Source of the DNA: CALFUK01 sp964450495
GTDB lineage: Bacteria > Bacteroidota > Bacteroidia > Chitinophagales > Saprospiraceae
Reading direction: 5' to 3'
NCBI GenBank assembly: GCA_964450495.1
Contig: CAYVFU010000066.1
Coordinates: forward strand, 1 to 27,739
DNA: 27,739 nt
In this document: piece after piece, positions 1-8,338 of the stretch
Layout of the letters: the number at the start of each line of letters is the position of its first letter
Numbering within the stretch: the first letter of the stretch is position 1
Notes under the pieces: generated by a model
The model's input: the letters and a program-made list of their open reading frames with translations, nothing else
Told to the model about the DNA's origin: nothing
Databases searched by the model: none
Made by a program: the position numbers and the translations under genes

Positions 1-3000
1 GATTTTACGAATACTCCAGTTGGAATATGTACCATATGGCATTTGAGCCTTTCTGGTTCTCTTGATGGATTTTCAGTTGGGTCAAATGTGAATCAGCTAG
101 CAGGATGTTTTTCCCTTTCGAATCCAGTGACGGTAAACCGATTGGATAATTGCGGCGGCCCTACCTGTAATGTTAATTCAGGAACAATAAGCACTTCTGA
201 TGGAGCATCAAGTATAATTGTATGTGCAGATGATGGAATGGTTGAAGGCTTGGAGATTATGTTGACAGGAAATGTAGGGCCATCTACATGGGTGATTACT
301 GATGCTGCAGGTCTGATCTTACAAGCACAAAACACAAATATCTTTACGTTTGAAGGTGGAGGAGAAGGAGTGTGTTTGATCTATCACTTGAGTCTTGACG
401 ATACTGTAACTGGATTTGTCCAAGGTGAATCCGTCTCTAATCTTGGAGGATGTTTTTCATTATCCAATCCAATTACAGTTACCAAACAAATTGGTTGTGG
501 ACCCGAACCATGTATCATCGATGGTGGAAACTTGCTATTGGCAGATGGTACTACATCAGTTACGTTTTGCGTAGATGATGGTCAGAGTGATGTGGTTGAT
601 GTAGTGTTGACAGATAATGTAGGAGCTACAGCTTGGATATTGACAGACAATGCGGGAGTTATCTTAGATATCAGAGGAGATCAAAATTTTAATTTTGAAG
701 GTTTTGAAGATGGATCTTGTTTTTTATATCACATCAGTCTATTTGATCCTGTTACAGGCTTCGCTGCCGGTGTTAATGTGAGTGACTTAGGTGGATGCTT
801 TGAATTGTCAAATCCAATTACAGTGAACAGGGTCACACAATGTGGACCAGAAACTTGTATGGTAGATGGAGGTCTCATCATGACCAGTGATTCATTGACA
901 GTATTAGATGCATGTGTGACTGATGGTGAAAATGAAAATATACAATTAGTTGTCCAAGGAGAAAATGGTGCAAGATTGTGGGTCGTTACTGATCCTAGAG
1001 GTGATATTGTTACAATACAAGTAGAAAATGTTTTCAACTTCGAAGGCACAGGAGGCGGAACTAATTTTATTTACAACATTGCTTTACTTGATCCAATTAC
1101 TGGTTTTGATGTTGGAAATAATTTGTCAGATGTCGTAGGCTGTTCTGATCTCTCAAATCCAGTCACTATTAATAAACTAGAAGATTGCACACCGACTCCT
1201 ATTCCAGTCGGAGGAAGTATAACGTCAGAAAGTGGAGCCTCAGAAATAACAGTTTGTACTGATGATGGTGAGTCTGATCGGATTACAGTCACATTGAATG
1301 GCAGTATGGGAGAAAGCACCTGGATTGCGACAGATACTACTGGACAAATACTTATCGTGCAAGCTGTATCTACTTTCGAATTTGAAAATACTGGAGGTGG
1401 CACTGTCCAAATATGGCATGTTGCTTCATTTGGAGATGTCATTGGATTGCAGGCTGGACAAAATATTGCTGATGTTACTGGGAATTTTGCTCTTTCAAAT
1501 CAAATCAATGTGATAAGAGAGGTAGGCTGTGGAGCACCAGATTGTGCTGTTGAACCAGGCAATATAGCAACAACAGCTAATGAAACATTCCTCATACTAT
1601 GTGTGACGGATAACGAACCTGATATCGTCAACATCTCTTTAGATGGTAACTCAGGTACATCATCTTATATAGTTACAGACCCTCAAGGAAATATAATTTC
1701 AATTCAAAATGAAACAAGTTTTGATTTTTCAGATAGTGCACCGGGCAGATGTTTTATTTGGCACCTGTCTTCAGATGGTGAATTAGAAAATTTTGAAGTT
1801 GGTCAAGCTATTACCTCTGTAAATGGTTGTTTTGAATTGTCAAATTCTATTGAGATTTCTAAAATTGATAATTGCGCACCGCTTGTTTGTGATGATATCA
1901 TGAGTGGTTCCATTTCAACAATGGATGGATTGACAGCAGTGACACTTTGTGTTGATGATAGTATGAATGAAGATCTTGTAGTAGATGTTGTTGATAATGT
2001 TGGTGGTAGTATTTGGATTACTACGGATGCGAATGACATAATCCTGAGTACACAGAACAATAATATATTCAACTTCGAAGGAGAACCGACGGGCCAATGT
2101 TTTATAAGACACATTGCCGCATTGGATGAGATCACTGGCTTAATCCTTGGTAATTCGATAAGTGACCTTGGAGGTTGCTTTCAGATTTCTGAAGGTCTAG
2201 CCGTAACAAGAGAATTGTGTTCTAATAATGCGTGCACAGTATCTGGTGGAGCCATTTCAATTATGAATCAAGGTACAGAAATTGACATCTGTGTTACAGA
2301 TAATATGACTGATATTTTTATGGTTAATCTTAATGCAAATACAGGAATTAGTCAATGGATAGTCTCTGATTCTACAGGTTTAATTATCGGTATTCAAGAA
2401 GGAAGTGACAATACATTTGATTTCGAAAGTTCTGCAATTGGGATGTGTCAAGTATGGCACTTAAGTACGAGAGATTCTACTTTCAATCTTGAGTTAGATA
2501 TGGATATAGCTACATTAGAAGGTTGTCATAGTCTGTCAAATCCAATAACAGTGACTAGATTAGGTGGTGCTTGTGCTAATCCTGAATGCGACGATGTAGT
2601 TCCTGGAATGATTGCGCTATTAGATGGAGGGGTAGATACCACATTATGTATAGATGATGGTATGAATGAAAACCTCGAAATTAATTTGACCGGAAATATG
2701 GGAGCTGGATTCTTTGTCCTAACAGATGAATCAGGTCTGATACTAGATTTAGAAAATGATCCTTTATTTAATTTTGAAGGTAGTGAGAGTGGTGTGTGTA
2801 TATTGTATTACGCTGGCCTTCTTGCGCCATTTGATGGATTGAGACCAGGAGAAAATATAGCCGATGTTTCAGGTTGTGTAAAATTATCCAATTCAATTAG
2901 AATAGAAAAAGAAAGTTGTGTTGACCCTCCAATGTGTACTGTGACAGGAGGTACCATTTCGACAACTGATGGTGAAACAGAAATTACTGTCTGTACAGAT

Positions 3001-5700
3001 GATAACATTCCTAATCCTATAGGCTTTAATCTTACTGGGGCAACAGGCTTCAGCATGTGGTTAATGACAGATAGTGTTGGCAATGTCATTGAAATTTTTG
3101 ATGGATCAGCGATAAATTTTGAGGGCTCAGATGAGGGAAGGTGTCTCATTGTACACGCTTCAGTTCAAGATTCGACATTCGTCATTGATGATGGTGATAA
3201 TACCAATGATTTGATGGGTTGTTTTGCACTATCAAATGCAATCATTGTGAATAAAGAAATTGATTGCGCAGTTACAGATACATGCGATGTAGATGGCGGT
3301 ACAATAGCACTTATGGATGGTACTGACGAAATTAGCTTTTGCGCAATGGATGGCATTAGTGATGAATTTGAAGTGTTTGTATCAGACAACACTGGAAATT
3401 TTTCTGTATTCGTTGCAGCTGATACATCAGGTCAAGTAATTGCATTGCAGTTGTCTCCATTCATTGATCTTGAAGGGGTTGGACAAGGAATTACCTTAAT
3501 ATATCACGCAAGTCTTAGAGACACAATAACTGGTGGAGAACTAGGGCAAAATATAAATGAGTTGGATGGATGCGTAGCTATTTCAAATCCAATCACTGTA
3601 AACCACGATGGAGGAGCATTTGATGGTGGTATGATAGCAGATGCTGAGGGAAATGACGAAGTCACAATATGTGATGATGATGGCTTAGTCGCAGAAGTTA
3701 ATTTGATATTAACCGGTGAACAAGGCGAATTGAGTACATGGTTGTTAACAGATAATCAAGGCAATATTATTGACATTTTTAGCAACGGTCCACCATTTGC
3801 AATTCCTGATAATACGGCAGGTACTCTCATATGGCATTTGTCATATTCTTCAGCGCTCACTGGATTAAATTCAGGTACCAATGTTTCTGAATTCCAAGCG
3901 TGTTTTGATTTGTCTAATCCAATTACTCTTCTCAAGGAGACTGATTGTTCTACAGAGTTGTGTGAAGTTGCGGCATCTAGTATCACATTTGATGGTGGAG
4001 TTGATGGCTTAACCGTTTGTACAGATGATGGTATGGACGAGTCTATAAATGTAAATCTAACAAGCATAGGTAATGACAGCATGCAGTGGCTAGTTACTGA
4101 TACCACAGGTGTGATTTTGTCAATTTCGGATGGCCCGCCATTTAATTTTGAAGGCGATGCGGCTGGAGTTTGCCGAATATGGCACTTGACTTTTGTGGAT
4201 AGTATTTCTGGACTAAGTACAGGTGCAAATGCATCGATGCTTACTGGCTGCTTTGCATTGTCAAATTTTCTAACAGTGACCAAAGAAAACGATTGTGCCG
4301 TACAAACTTGTTCAGTTGTAGCATCTTCTATTTCATTTGAAGCAGGACTAGAAACTTCGGTTGTTTGTGTAAATGATACCATGCCTGATTCTTTGGTGGT
4401 TAATATTACGCCAGGCTTAGGCGATTCTAGTGTTTGGGTTGTTACTGATACATTAGGTATGATATTGAGTTTACCTGATGGACCTCCATTTAACTTCGAA
4501 GGAGAAGAGCAGGGTATATGTTTATTGTGGAATGTAACTTTTGCTGATTCAATAATGGGACTCGAAATAGACTCACTAGCAGATAATTTAGACGGTTGTT
4601 TTGCTTTGTCTAATGCTCTCAGAATTGAAAAAGATACATCATGTATAGGAGGCATGCAAGAGTGTCTAGCAGATGGCGGCATATTGACGACAAATCTGGG
4701 TGAAACATCTGTGACAGTTTGTGGTGGAGATGGCTTCAGCGACTTGATCGAATTTGAACTGGACACAACAGTCGTTGGTACTGGTGGTATTTTTCTTGTT
4801 ACAGATACATTAGGTGAAATTCTTAGACTAGTAGCAGATATAGATACAATTCAATTTGAAGATGCGGAGGCAGGGACAAATATAGTTTATCACCTTGGAT
4901 TCATTGGTCTTGTAGATAATGTATTCGAAGGTCAAAATATAGACTCTATAGGTGGCTGTTTTGATTTATCAAATCCCGTAGAAATCATTATAGAAAATGA
5001 TTGTCTGGATTGTCCAGCAGTAGGAGGCCTGATACGATTAGATGATGGTTCTATAGGTACTGTTGTCTGCGCAGGTGATAGTGAAGATAATTTTCTAAAC
5101 ATAAATTTGACAGTCCCTGCTGGACAAGAATCTGCATGGATAGTTACCGATACGTCTGGAGCTATTGTTAATGTTTCTACTGACTCTAATTTCAATTTTA
5201 ATGAAATGGATCAAGAAGTACTTCGCATTTGGCATGTGGGTTCCTTAGGTACTGTAACAGGACTTATACTCAATGAAAGTATTGATGATATAGGCGGCTG
5301 TTTTGAACTTTCTAACCCGATAGTTGTGACTAGAGATATCGTTGATGGTGGATCCGTGAGTTTGGATGATATGCTTACAGAATTTACTGTTTGCGTAGGT
5401 GACAGTATTAGTGATGTGATTAATTTCTCTAATGATTCTGAATCGAATTTAAATTACACCTATCTGATCACTGATGTCAATAATAGATTGCTATCAACAA
5501 ATATTGGTGGTTCTATAGATGTGGATAATCTAAATGTCGGAATGTGCAGAATTTATGGTGTTTCGCACACAGGTGCTCGATTGGACTTTCTGATTAGCAC
5601 TCAAGAAGACGTCACACAAATGGCAATTGCTTCGTGTTTTGAATTGTCGGATAATTTCATTCAGTTGACTAGAGTTACAGGAGATAATTGTCCAGATGAT
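1..5700 (+). repeat. Array of 17 coding tandem repeats, about 345 bp each
   Basis: Using the first cysteine of each unit (or its aligned position) as boundary, units begin at 166, 511, 856, 1198, 1543, 1888, 2233, 2587, 2935, 3283, 3613, 3961, 4309, 4663, 5011 and 5335, with a partial unit at 1-165. Periods are mostly 342-354 bp (114-118 residues). Shorter units of 330 and 324 bp begin at 3283 and 5011. DNA identity between units looks modest while protein motifs hold, so the array appears old and diversified. The last unit (5335 to about 5700) is the most divergent and resembles single repeats that, from memory, often precede sorting domains in Saprospiria proteins. Confidence 0.88.
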
Positions 5701-5973
5701 GGATTGCAAGAACCTGAGGTAAGTTTTGTTGCTCTAGGAAATCCAGCAAATGACGAACTAGTACTTCAAATTAATTCTGACAATGTTGAAGGTCCAATAG
5801 TCATAGAGCTAAGCAACGCCAATGGCAAATTGTTGAAAAGAGAGTCCATGAATTTAGAATTAGGTGAAATGACTAAAACGATCGATGTGTCTTCATTGCA
5901 ATCTGGTATTTATTATGCGACGATTAGACATCCTTGGATTGTCTTAAACGAACGAATTGTCGTACAACACTAA
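1..5973 (+). CDS. Giant secreted repeat protein with T9SS C-terminal sorting domain (5'-partial)
   Basis: The frame is open from base 1, so the true start lies upstream; about 1990 residues are visible. Nearly all of it is a tandem array of about 115-residue units. Each unit carries a VCxDDG-like motif, a W(I/L)VTDxxG motif, an FNFEG-like motif, a G-x-C-x-IWHLS-like motif and a final GCFxLSNPITV motif. Sixteen units are complete and one is cut by the left edge. After the last unit, roughly the final 80 residues (from about 5719) match a type A T9SS sorting domain: GNPANDELVL, then an IDVSSLQSGIYYATI strand, then a basic/aliphatic end. By family knowledge such proteins cross the outer membrane by the type IX system and are anchored or released. 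The composition is acidic and Asn/Gly-rich with regularly placed cysteines. An adhesin or surface-fibre role is inference; no enzyme motif is seen. A strong terminator follows the stop. Confidence 0.9.
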   Translation, partial: DFTNTPVGICTIWHLSLSGSLDGFSVGSNVNQLAGCFSLSNPVTVNRLDNCGGPTCNVNSGTISTSDGASSIIVCADDGMVEGLEIMLTGNVGPSTWVITDAAGLILQAQNTNIFTFEGGGEGVCLIYHLSLDDTVTGFVQGESVSNLGGCFSLSNPITVTKQIGCGPEPCIIDGGNLLLADGTTSVTFCVDDGQSDVVDVVLTDNVGATAWILTDNAGVILDIRGDQNFNFEGFEDGSCFLYHISLFDPVTGFAAGVNVSDLGGCFELSNPITVNRVTQCGPETCMVDGGLIMTSDSLTVLDACVTDGENENIQLVVQGENGARLWVVTDPRGDIVTIQVENVFNFEGTGGGTNFIYNIALLDPITGFDVGNNLSDVVGCSDLSNPVTINKLEDCTPTPIPVGGSITSESGASEITVCTDDGESDRITVTLNGSMGESTWIATDTTGQILIVQAVSTFEFENTGGGTVQIWHVASFGDVIGLQAGQNIADVTGNFALSNQINVIREVGCGAPDCAVEPGNIATTANETFLILCVTDNEPDIVNISLDGNSGTSSYIVTDPQGNIISIQNETSFDFSDSAPGRCFIWHLSSDGELENFEVGQAITSVNGCFELSNSIEISKIDNCAPLVCDDIMSGSISTMDGLTAVTLCVDDSMNEDLVVDVVDNVGGSIWITTDANDIILSTQNNNIFNFEGEPTGQCFIRHIAALDEITGLILGNSISDLGGCFQISEGLAVTRELCSNNACTVSGGAISIMNQGTEIDICVTDNMTDIFMVNLNANTGISQWIVSDSTGLIIGIQEGSDNTFDFESSAIGMCQVWHLSTRDSTFNLELDMDIATLEGCHSLSNPITVTRLGGACANPECDDVVPGMIALLDGGVDTTLCIDDGMNENLEINLTGNMGAGFFVLTDESGLILDLENDPLFNFEGSESGVCILYYAGLLAPFDGLRPGENIADVSGCVKLSNSIRIEKESCVDPPMCTVTGGTISTTDGETEITVCTDDNIPNPIGFNLTGATGFSMWLMTDSVGNVIEIFDGSAINFEGSDEGRCLIVHASVQDSTFVIDDGDNTNDLMGCFALSNAIIVNKEIDCAVTDTCDVDGGTIALMDGTDEISFCAMDGISDEFEVFVSDNTGNFSVFVAADTSGQVIALQLSPFIDLEGVGQGITLIYHASLRDTITGGELGQNINELDGCVAISNPITVNHDGGAFDGGMIADAEGNDEVTICDDDGLVAEVNLILTGEQGELSTWLLTDNQGNIIDIFSNGPPFAIPDNTAGTLIWHLSYSSALTGLNSGTNVSEFQACFDLSNPITLLKETDCSTELCEVAASSITFDGGVDGLTVCTDDGMDESINVNLTSIGNDSMQWLVTDTTGVILSISDGPPFNFEGDAAGVCRIWHLTFVDSISGLSTGANASMLTGCFALSNFLTVTKENDCAVQTCSVVASSISFEAGLETSVVCVNDTMPDSLVVNITPGLGDSSVWVVTDTLGMILSLPDGPPFNFEGEEQGICLLWNVTFADSIMGLEIDSLADNLDGCFALSNALRIEKDTSCIGGMQECLADGGILTTNLGETSVTVCGGDGFSDLIEFELDTTVVGTGGIFLVTDTLGEILRLVADIDTIQFEDAEAGTNIVYHLGFIGLVDNVFEGQNIDSIGGCFDLSNPVEIIIENDCLDCPAVGGLIRLDDGSIGTVVCAGDSEDNFLNINLTVPAGQESAWIVTDTSGAIVNVSTDSNFNFNEMDQEVLRIWHVGSLGTVTGLILNESIDDIGGCFELSNPIVVTRDIVDGGSVSLDDMLTEFTVCVGDSISDVINFSNDSESNLNYTYLITDVNNRLLSTNIGGSIDVDNLNVGMCRIYGVSHTGARLDFLISTQEDVTQMAIASCFELSDNFIQLTRVTGDNCPDDGLQEPEVSFVALGNPANDELVLQINSDNVEGPIVIELSNANGKLLKRESMNLELGEMTKTIDVSSLQSGIYYATIRHPWIVLNERIVVQH

Positions 5974-5999
5974 GTAAGAAAAATAAAAAACCATATTGG

Positions 6000-6034
6000 A
6001 AAAGGCTCCTTGATTTTAATTGAGGAGCCTTTTT
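6000..6034 (+). terminator. Rho-independent terminator of the giant repeat gene
   Basis: Bases 6001-6010 (AAAGGCTCCT) pair perfectly with 6023-6032 (AGGAGCCTTT) around a 12-base loop, and the right arm runs into a T-tract up to 6034. It starts 27 bases after the stop of the repeat protein and ends before the esterase start, so it separates the two genes. Confidence 0.88.
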
Positions 6035-6104
6035 ATTTTCAATTTTAATTAAATTTAGGTTCTGGGAAATACTCCAGTTGATTTACCACCTAGCACATTC
6101 AAAA

Positions 6105-7388
6105 ATGAAAAATCGTTTAACATTCATATTCATTATCCTCTTTTTTTCTTGTAAGACAAATCCAACAGCTCACGAAAATCAAAAAGGAATGTACACTTTA
6201 ATTGTTGAGGGTTATGATTGGGGTCCAGCTGCAAATAAAGTTATTGTAAAATTGGAAGAATCAGTACCCACAGTCAGAGTCGAAGATTTCACCGTTACAG
6301 CAACCAAACAAGCAGAATGTGATGGAGCGCAGACTAATGCTACAACTGGTGAAAGAGAAATTATAAATGCTTATCTGTCTGATGAAAAAGGTAAAAAAGT
6401 AAAGAAAGGTAAATTTGCTACATTAGAATTATTAGTTGGACCCAAATTGGGCATAAGTTCGCCAATGCAATACATGCCCCAGTGTCGCGGGAATATTTGG
6501 GCAGACTACACCCTACAAGTTATCCAAAAATCTACAAATGAAGTTTGGGATACTGAAGCAGATAGAATTTATCCACTTATAGATCAGTTTGACGTAAGTG
6601 GAAAATTTATTTTTAATCCTGATATGACGCTTAGCTATGCGGATTATAAGCCTGCGATCAAAATGGATAAAATTCCCTTGATCATTTGGTTGCATGGCGG
6701 AGGAGAAGGGGGAACAGATCCTACCATTCCATTATTAGCTAATCGAGCTGCGAATTATGCTTCTCCAGAAATTCAGGCTTACTTTGAAGGTGCATATGTC
6801 CTTGTACCTCAGAGCCCTACTTTTTGGATGGACAGAGGAGATGGCGAATATACACGAGGTGATGTTGATGATTTGTATAATGAACCACTCATGGCTTTAA
6901 TCAAAGATTATGTAATTAGGCATCCCAATATTGATACTAACAGGATCTATGTCGGCGGATGTTCCAATGGTGGCTACATGAGTCTTAAACTAATGTTGAA
7001 TCACCCCAACTATTTTGCAGCTTCTTTTCCTAGTGCTCTAGCATATCATGCTAAATACATCACGGAGTCTCAAATCAACAGCATTAAAGAAATGCCTATT
7101 TGGTTTGTTCATTCAAAAGACGACACGACTACAAAACCTGAAGAAACAGTTGTACCAGTTTATGAGCGATTAATTGCAGCAGGTGCAAATAATGTACACT
7201 TTTCATATTATGATCATGTCGTCGACATTACTGGATTATATGGAGGAGATGATCATATTTATTACGGACATTTTTCTTGGATTTACTCTCATGCTAATCA
7301 CTGTACATTGGATTATGATGGAAAGCCAGTAATGATGGATAATAGACCTGTTACGATTATGGAATGGCTTGCAGCTCAGAGAAATTAA
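6105..7388 (+). CDS. Lipoprotein esterase / alpha-beta hydrolase with Ig-like N-terminal domain
   Basis: This is a 427-residue protein from the ATG at 6105. The frame stays open upstream to a TTG at 6078, but the ATG gives a clean lipoprotein signal (KNRLTFIFIILFFSC), so lipid anchoring is expected. Residues about 25-150 resemble the Ig-like N-terminal domain of EstA-type esterases. The rest is an alpha/beta hydrolase with an oxyanion-type HGGGEGG motif, nucleophile Ser287 in G-C-S-N-G-G, a likely acid at Asp339 or Asp340 (HSKDD), and His389 (GHFSW) as the candidate base. The family includes esterases and poly(3-hydroxybutyrate) depolymerase-like enzymes; the substrate cannot be read from sequence. 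It is flanked by terminators on both sides, so it is probably transcribed alone. A role in feeding on or modifying extracellular esters is inference. Confidence 0.85.
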   Translation: MKNRLTFIFIILFFSCKTNPTAHENQKGMYTLIVEGYDWGPAANKVIVKLEESVPTVRVEDFTVTATKQAECDGAQTNATTGEREIINAYLSDEKGKKVKKGKFATLELLVGPKLGISSPMQYMPQCRGNIWADYTLQVIQKSTNEVWDTEADRIYPLIDQFDVSGKFIFNPDMTLSYADYKPAIKMDKIPLIIWLHGGGEGGTDPTIPLLANRAANYASPEIQAYFEGAYVLVPQSPTFWMDRGDGEYTRGDVDDLYNEPLMALIKDYVIRHPNIDTNRIYVGGCSNGGYMSLKLMLNHPNYFAASFPSALAYHAKYITESQINSIKEMPIWFVHSKDDTTTKPEETVVPVYERLIAAGANNVHFSYYDHVVDITGLYGGDDHIYYGHFSWIYSHANHCTLDYDGKPVMMDNRPVTIMEWLAAQRN

Positions 7389-7475
7389 TCTTCTAGAATT
7401 AAATAGATGAATTAATTAAGTCTAAACAAGAGATTACTATTTGTACAACTTTCTTCATACTATTTTTAGCAAAAA

Positions 7476-7506
7476 AAAAGAGTAGATTTTATAGACCTAC
7501 TCTTTT
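7476..7506. terminator. Bidirectional terminator between the esterase and superoxide dismutase
   Basis: Bases 7476-7485 (AAAAGAGTAG) pair perfectly with 7497-7506 (CTACTCTTTT) around an 11-base loop. On the minus strand the stem is followed by nine Ts (the complement of the A-run 7471-7479), a strong terminator for sodA. On the plus strand a shorter T-run could stop the esterase transcript. The two genes are convergent, which fits shared use. Confidence 0.88.
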
Positions 7507-7513
7507 AAAGAGA

Positions 7514-7560
7514 AACGCTTCTATTGATTTTTAAATTAGTCTGAAACCAATAGAAACGTT
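7514..7560 (-). other. Hairpin in the sodA 3' untranslated region
   Basis: Arms 7514-7526 and 7548-7560 are complementary over 13 positions with a 21-base loop. The only imperfect position is a C-A mismatch in plus-strand RNA but a G-U pair in minus-strand RNA, so the fold favours the sodA transcript. It lies between the sodA stop codon and the main terminator. Confidence 0.5.
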
Positions 7561-7582
7561 CCAAAAGTTTAGCGTTTAATAA

Positions 7583-8188
7583 TTACGAAGCTTCATATCT
7601 TCTCTCCACTTCATTCCAATTGATGATGTCAATAAATGCTTTGACATAATCAGGTCTTCTGTTCTGATAATTCAAATAGTAGGCGTGTTCCCACACATCA
7701 ATTCCTAAGATAGGTTGTCCTCCACAACCAACACCTGGCATCAACGGATTGTCTTGATTTGGTGTGGAACAAATTTCTACTTTGCCACCGTCATGCTTGC
7801 ATAACCATGCCCAGCCAGATCCAAATCTTGTGCCTGCTGCTTTAGCAAACGCTTCTGCAAATCCGTCTTTAGACCCAAATGCTGCATCAATAGCATCTTT
7901 TAATGGTCCTGATAATCGCCCTCTGTCTTCTGGAGCAATCACTTTCCAAAACAAACTGTGGTTGTAAAATCCACCGCCATTGTTTCTCACAGCACCATTG
8001 GTCATATCGAGACCTGTTAATATATCTTCAATTGATTTGCCATCTAAATCTGTACCATCAATTGCAGCGTTCAATTTGTTTGTGTAACCGTTGTGATGCT
8101 TGGTATGGTGTATTTCCATTGTTCTAGCATCAATATGTGGTTCTAATGCATCATAAGCATATCCTAATTCGGGCAAAGTAAAAGCCAT
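7583..8188 (-). CDS. sodA: Superoxide dismutase, Mn-type of the Fe/Mn family
   Basis: The 201-residue protein has the usual length of Fe/Mn superoxide dismutases, which convert superoxide to hydrogen peroxide and oxygen. The four metal ligands are visible: His27 (in IHHTKHH), His77 (in GGFYNHSLFW), Asp164 and His168 (in GIDVWEHAYY). The GGG before FYNH and the Gln145-Asp146 pair (NQDNP) are features of the Mn-using branch; cambialistic use of iron cannot be excluded. No signal peptide is present, so it is cytoplasmic. The ATG at 8188 gives the family-typical start (FTLPELGYAYDALEPHID). It is divergent from fumC and ends in a strong terminator. A palindrome upstream (8250-8265) could be its operator. 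High confidence in family, moderate in metal. Confidence 0.96.
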   Translation of the reverse strand: MAFTLPELGYAYDALEPHIDARTMEIHHTKHHNGYTNKLNAAIDGTDLDGKSIEDILTGLDMTNGAVRNNGGGFYNHSLFWKVIAPEDRGRLSGPLKDAIDAAFGSKDGFAEAFAKAAGTRFGSGWAWLCKHDGGKVEICSTPNQDNPLMPGVGCGGQPILGIDVWEHAYYLNYQNRRPDYVKAFIDIINWNEVERRYEAS

Positions 8189-8244
8189 TTTGTCAAAGTT
8201 TTAGTAAGTGAATAATGTATAGTATTGAAACGTCAGCGAATATA

Positions 8245-8253
8245 CAAAGTTTA
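8245..8253 (-). promoter_or_regulatory. Possible weak -7 promoter element for sodA
   Basis: Read on the minus strand this is TAAACTTTG, one base longer between TA and TTTG than the Bacteroidota consensus TAnnTTTG. A TTTC at 8272-8275 could serve as upstream element. It lies 56 bases before the start codon and overlaps the palindrome at 8250-8265. Tentative. Confidence 0.3.
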
Positions 8254-8265
8254 CACTGCTGTAAA
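8250..8265. promoter_or_regulatory. Palindrome TTTACA-N4-TGTAAA in the sodA-fumC intergenic region
   Basis: TTTACA (8250-8255) and TGTAAA (8260-8265) form a perfect dyad around CTGC. Outer arms TATAC (8241-8245) and GTATA (8266-8270) extend it with a four-base offset on the left. The size and symmetry fit a dimeric regulator's operator, and the position overlaps the likely sodA promoter. The binding protein is not identifiable from sequence. Confidence 0.45.
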
Positions 8266-8315
8266 GTATATGAAACTTATCATCTATAAAATGAACATCT
8301 ATCTATCGAATTGAA

Positions 8316-8323
8316 TAGTTTTG
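8316..8323 (+). promoter_or_regulatory. Promoter -7 element for fumC (TAGTTTTG)
   Basis: Exact match to the Bacteroidota -7 consensus TAnnTTTG, ending 15 bases before the fumC ATG. No convincing -33 TTG/TTTG is seen at the usual spacing. Its presence supports starting fumC at 8339 and not at the in-frame TTG at 8321, which lies inside the box. Confidence 0.55.
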
Positions 8324-8338
8324 CGCAAAAATTTAATA

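Noticed and set aside
3756..4766. Long open frame (about 336 codons) on the minus strand inside the giant repeat gene, with several shorter ones alongside
   Set aside because: They lie antisense to a strongly supported repeat-coding frame, have no recognisable domain, and recur where the sense repeats recur, as expected from shared codon use.
7471..7479. A9 run as a possible phase-variation tract
   Set aside because: It lies outside coding sequence, next to a terminator stem, where it serves as the T-tract of the minus-strand terminator.
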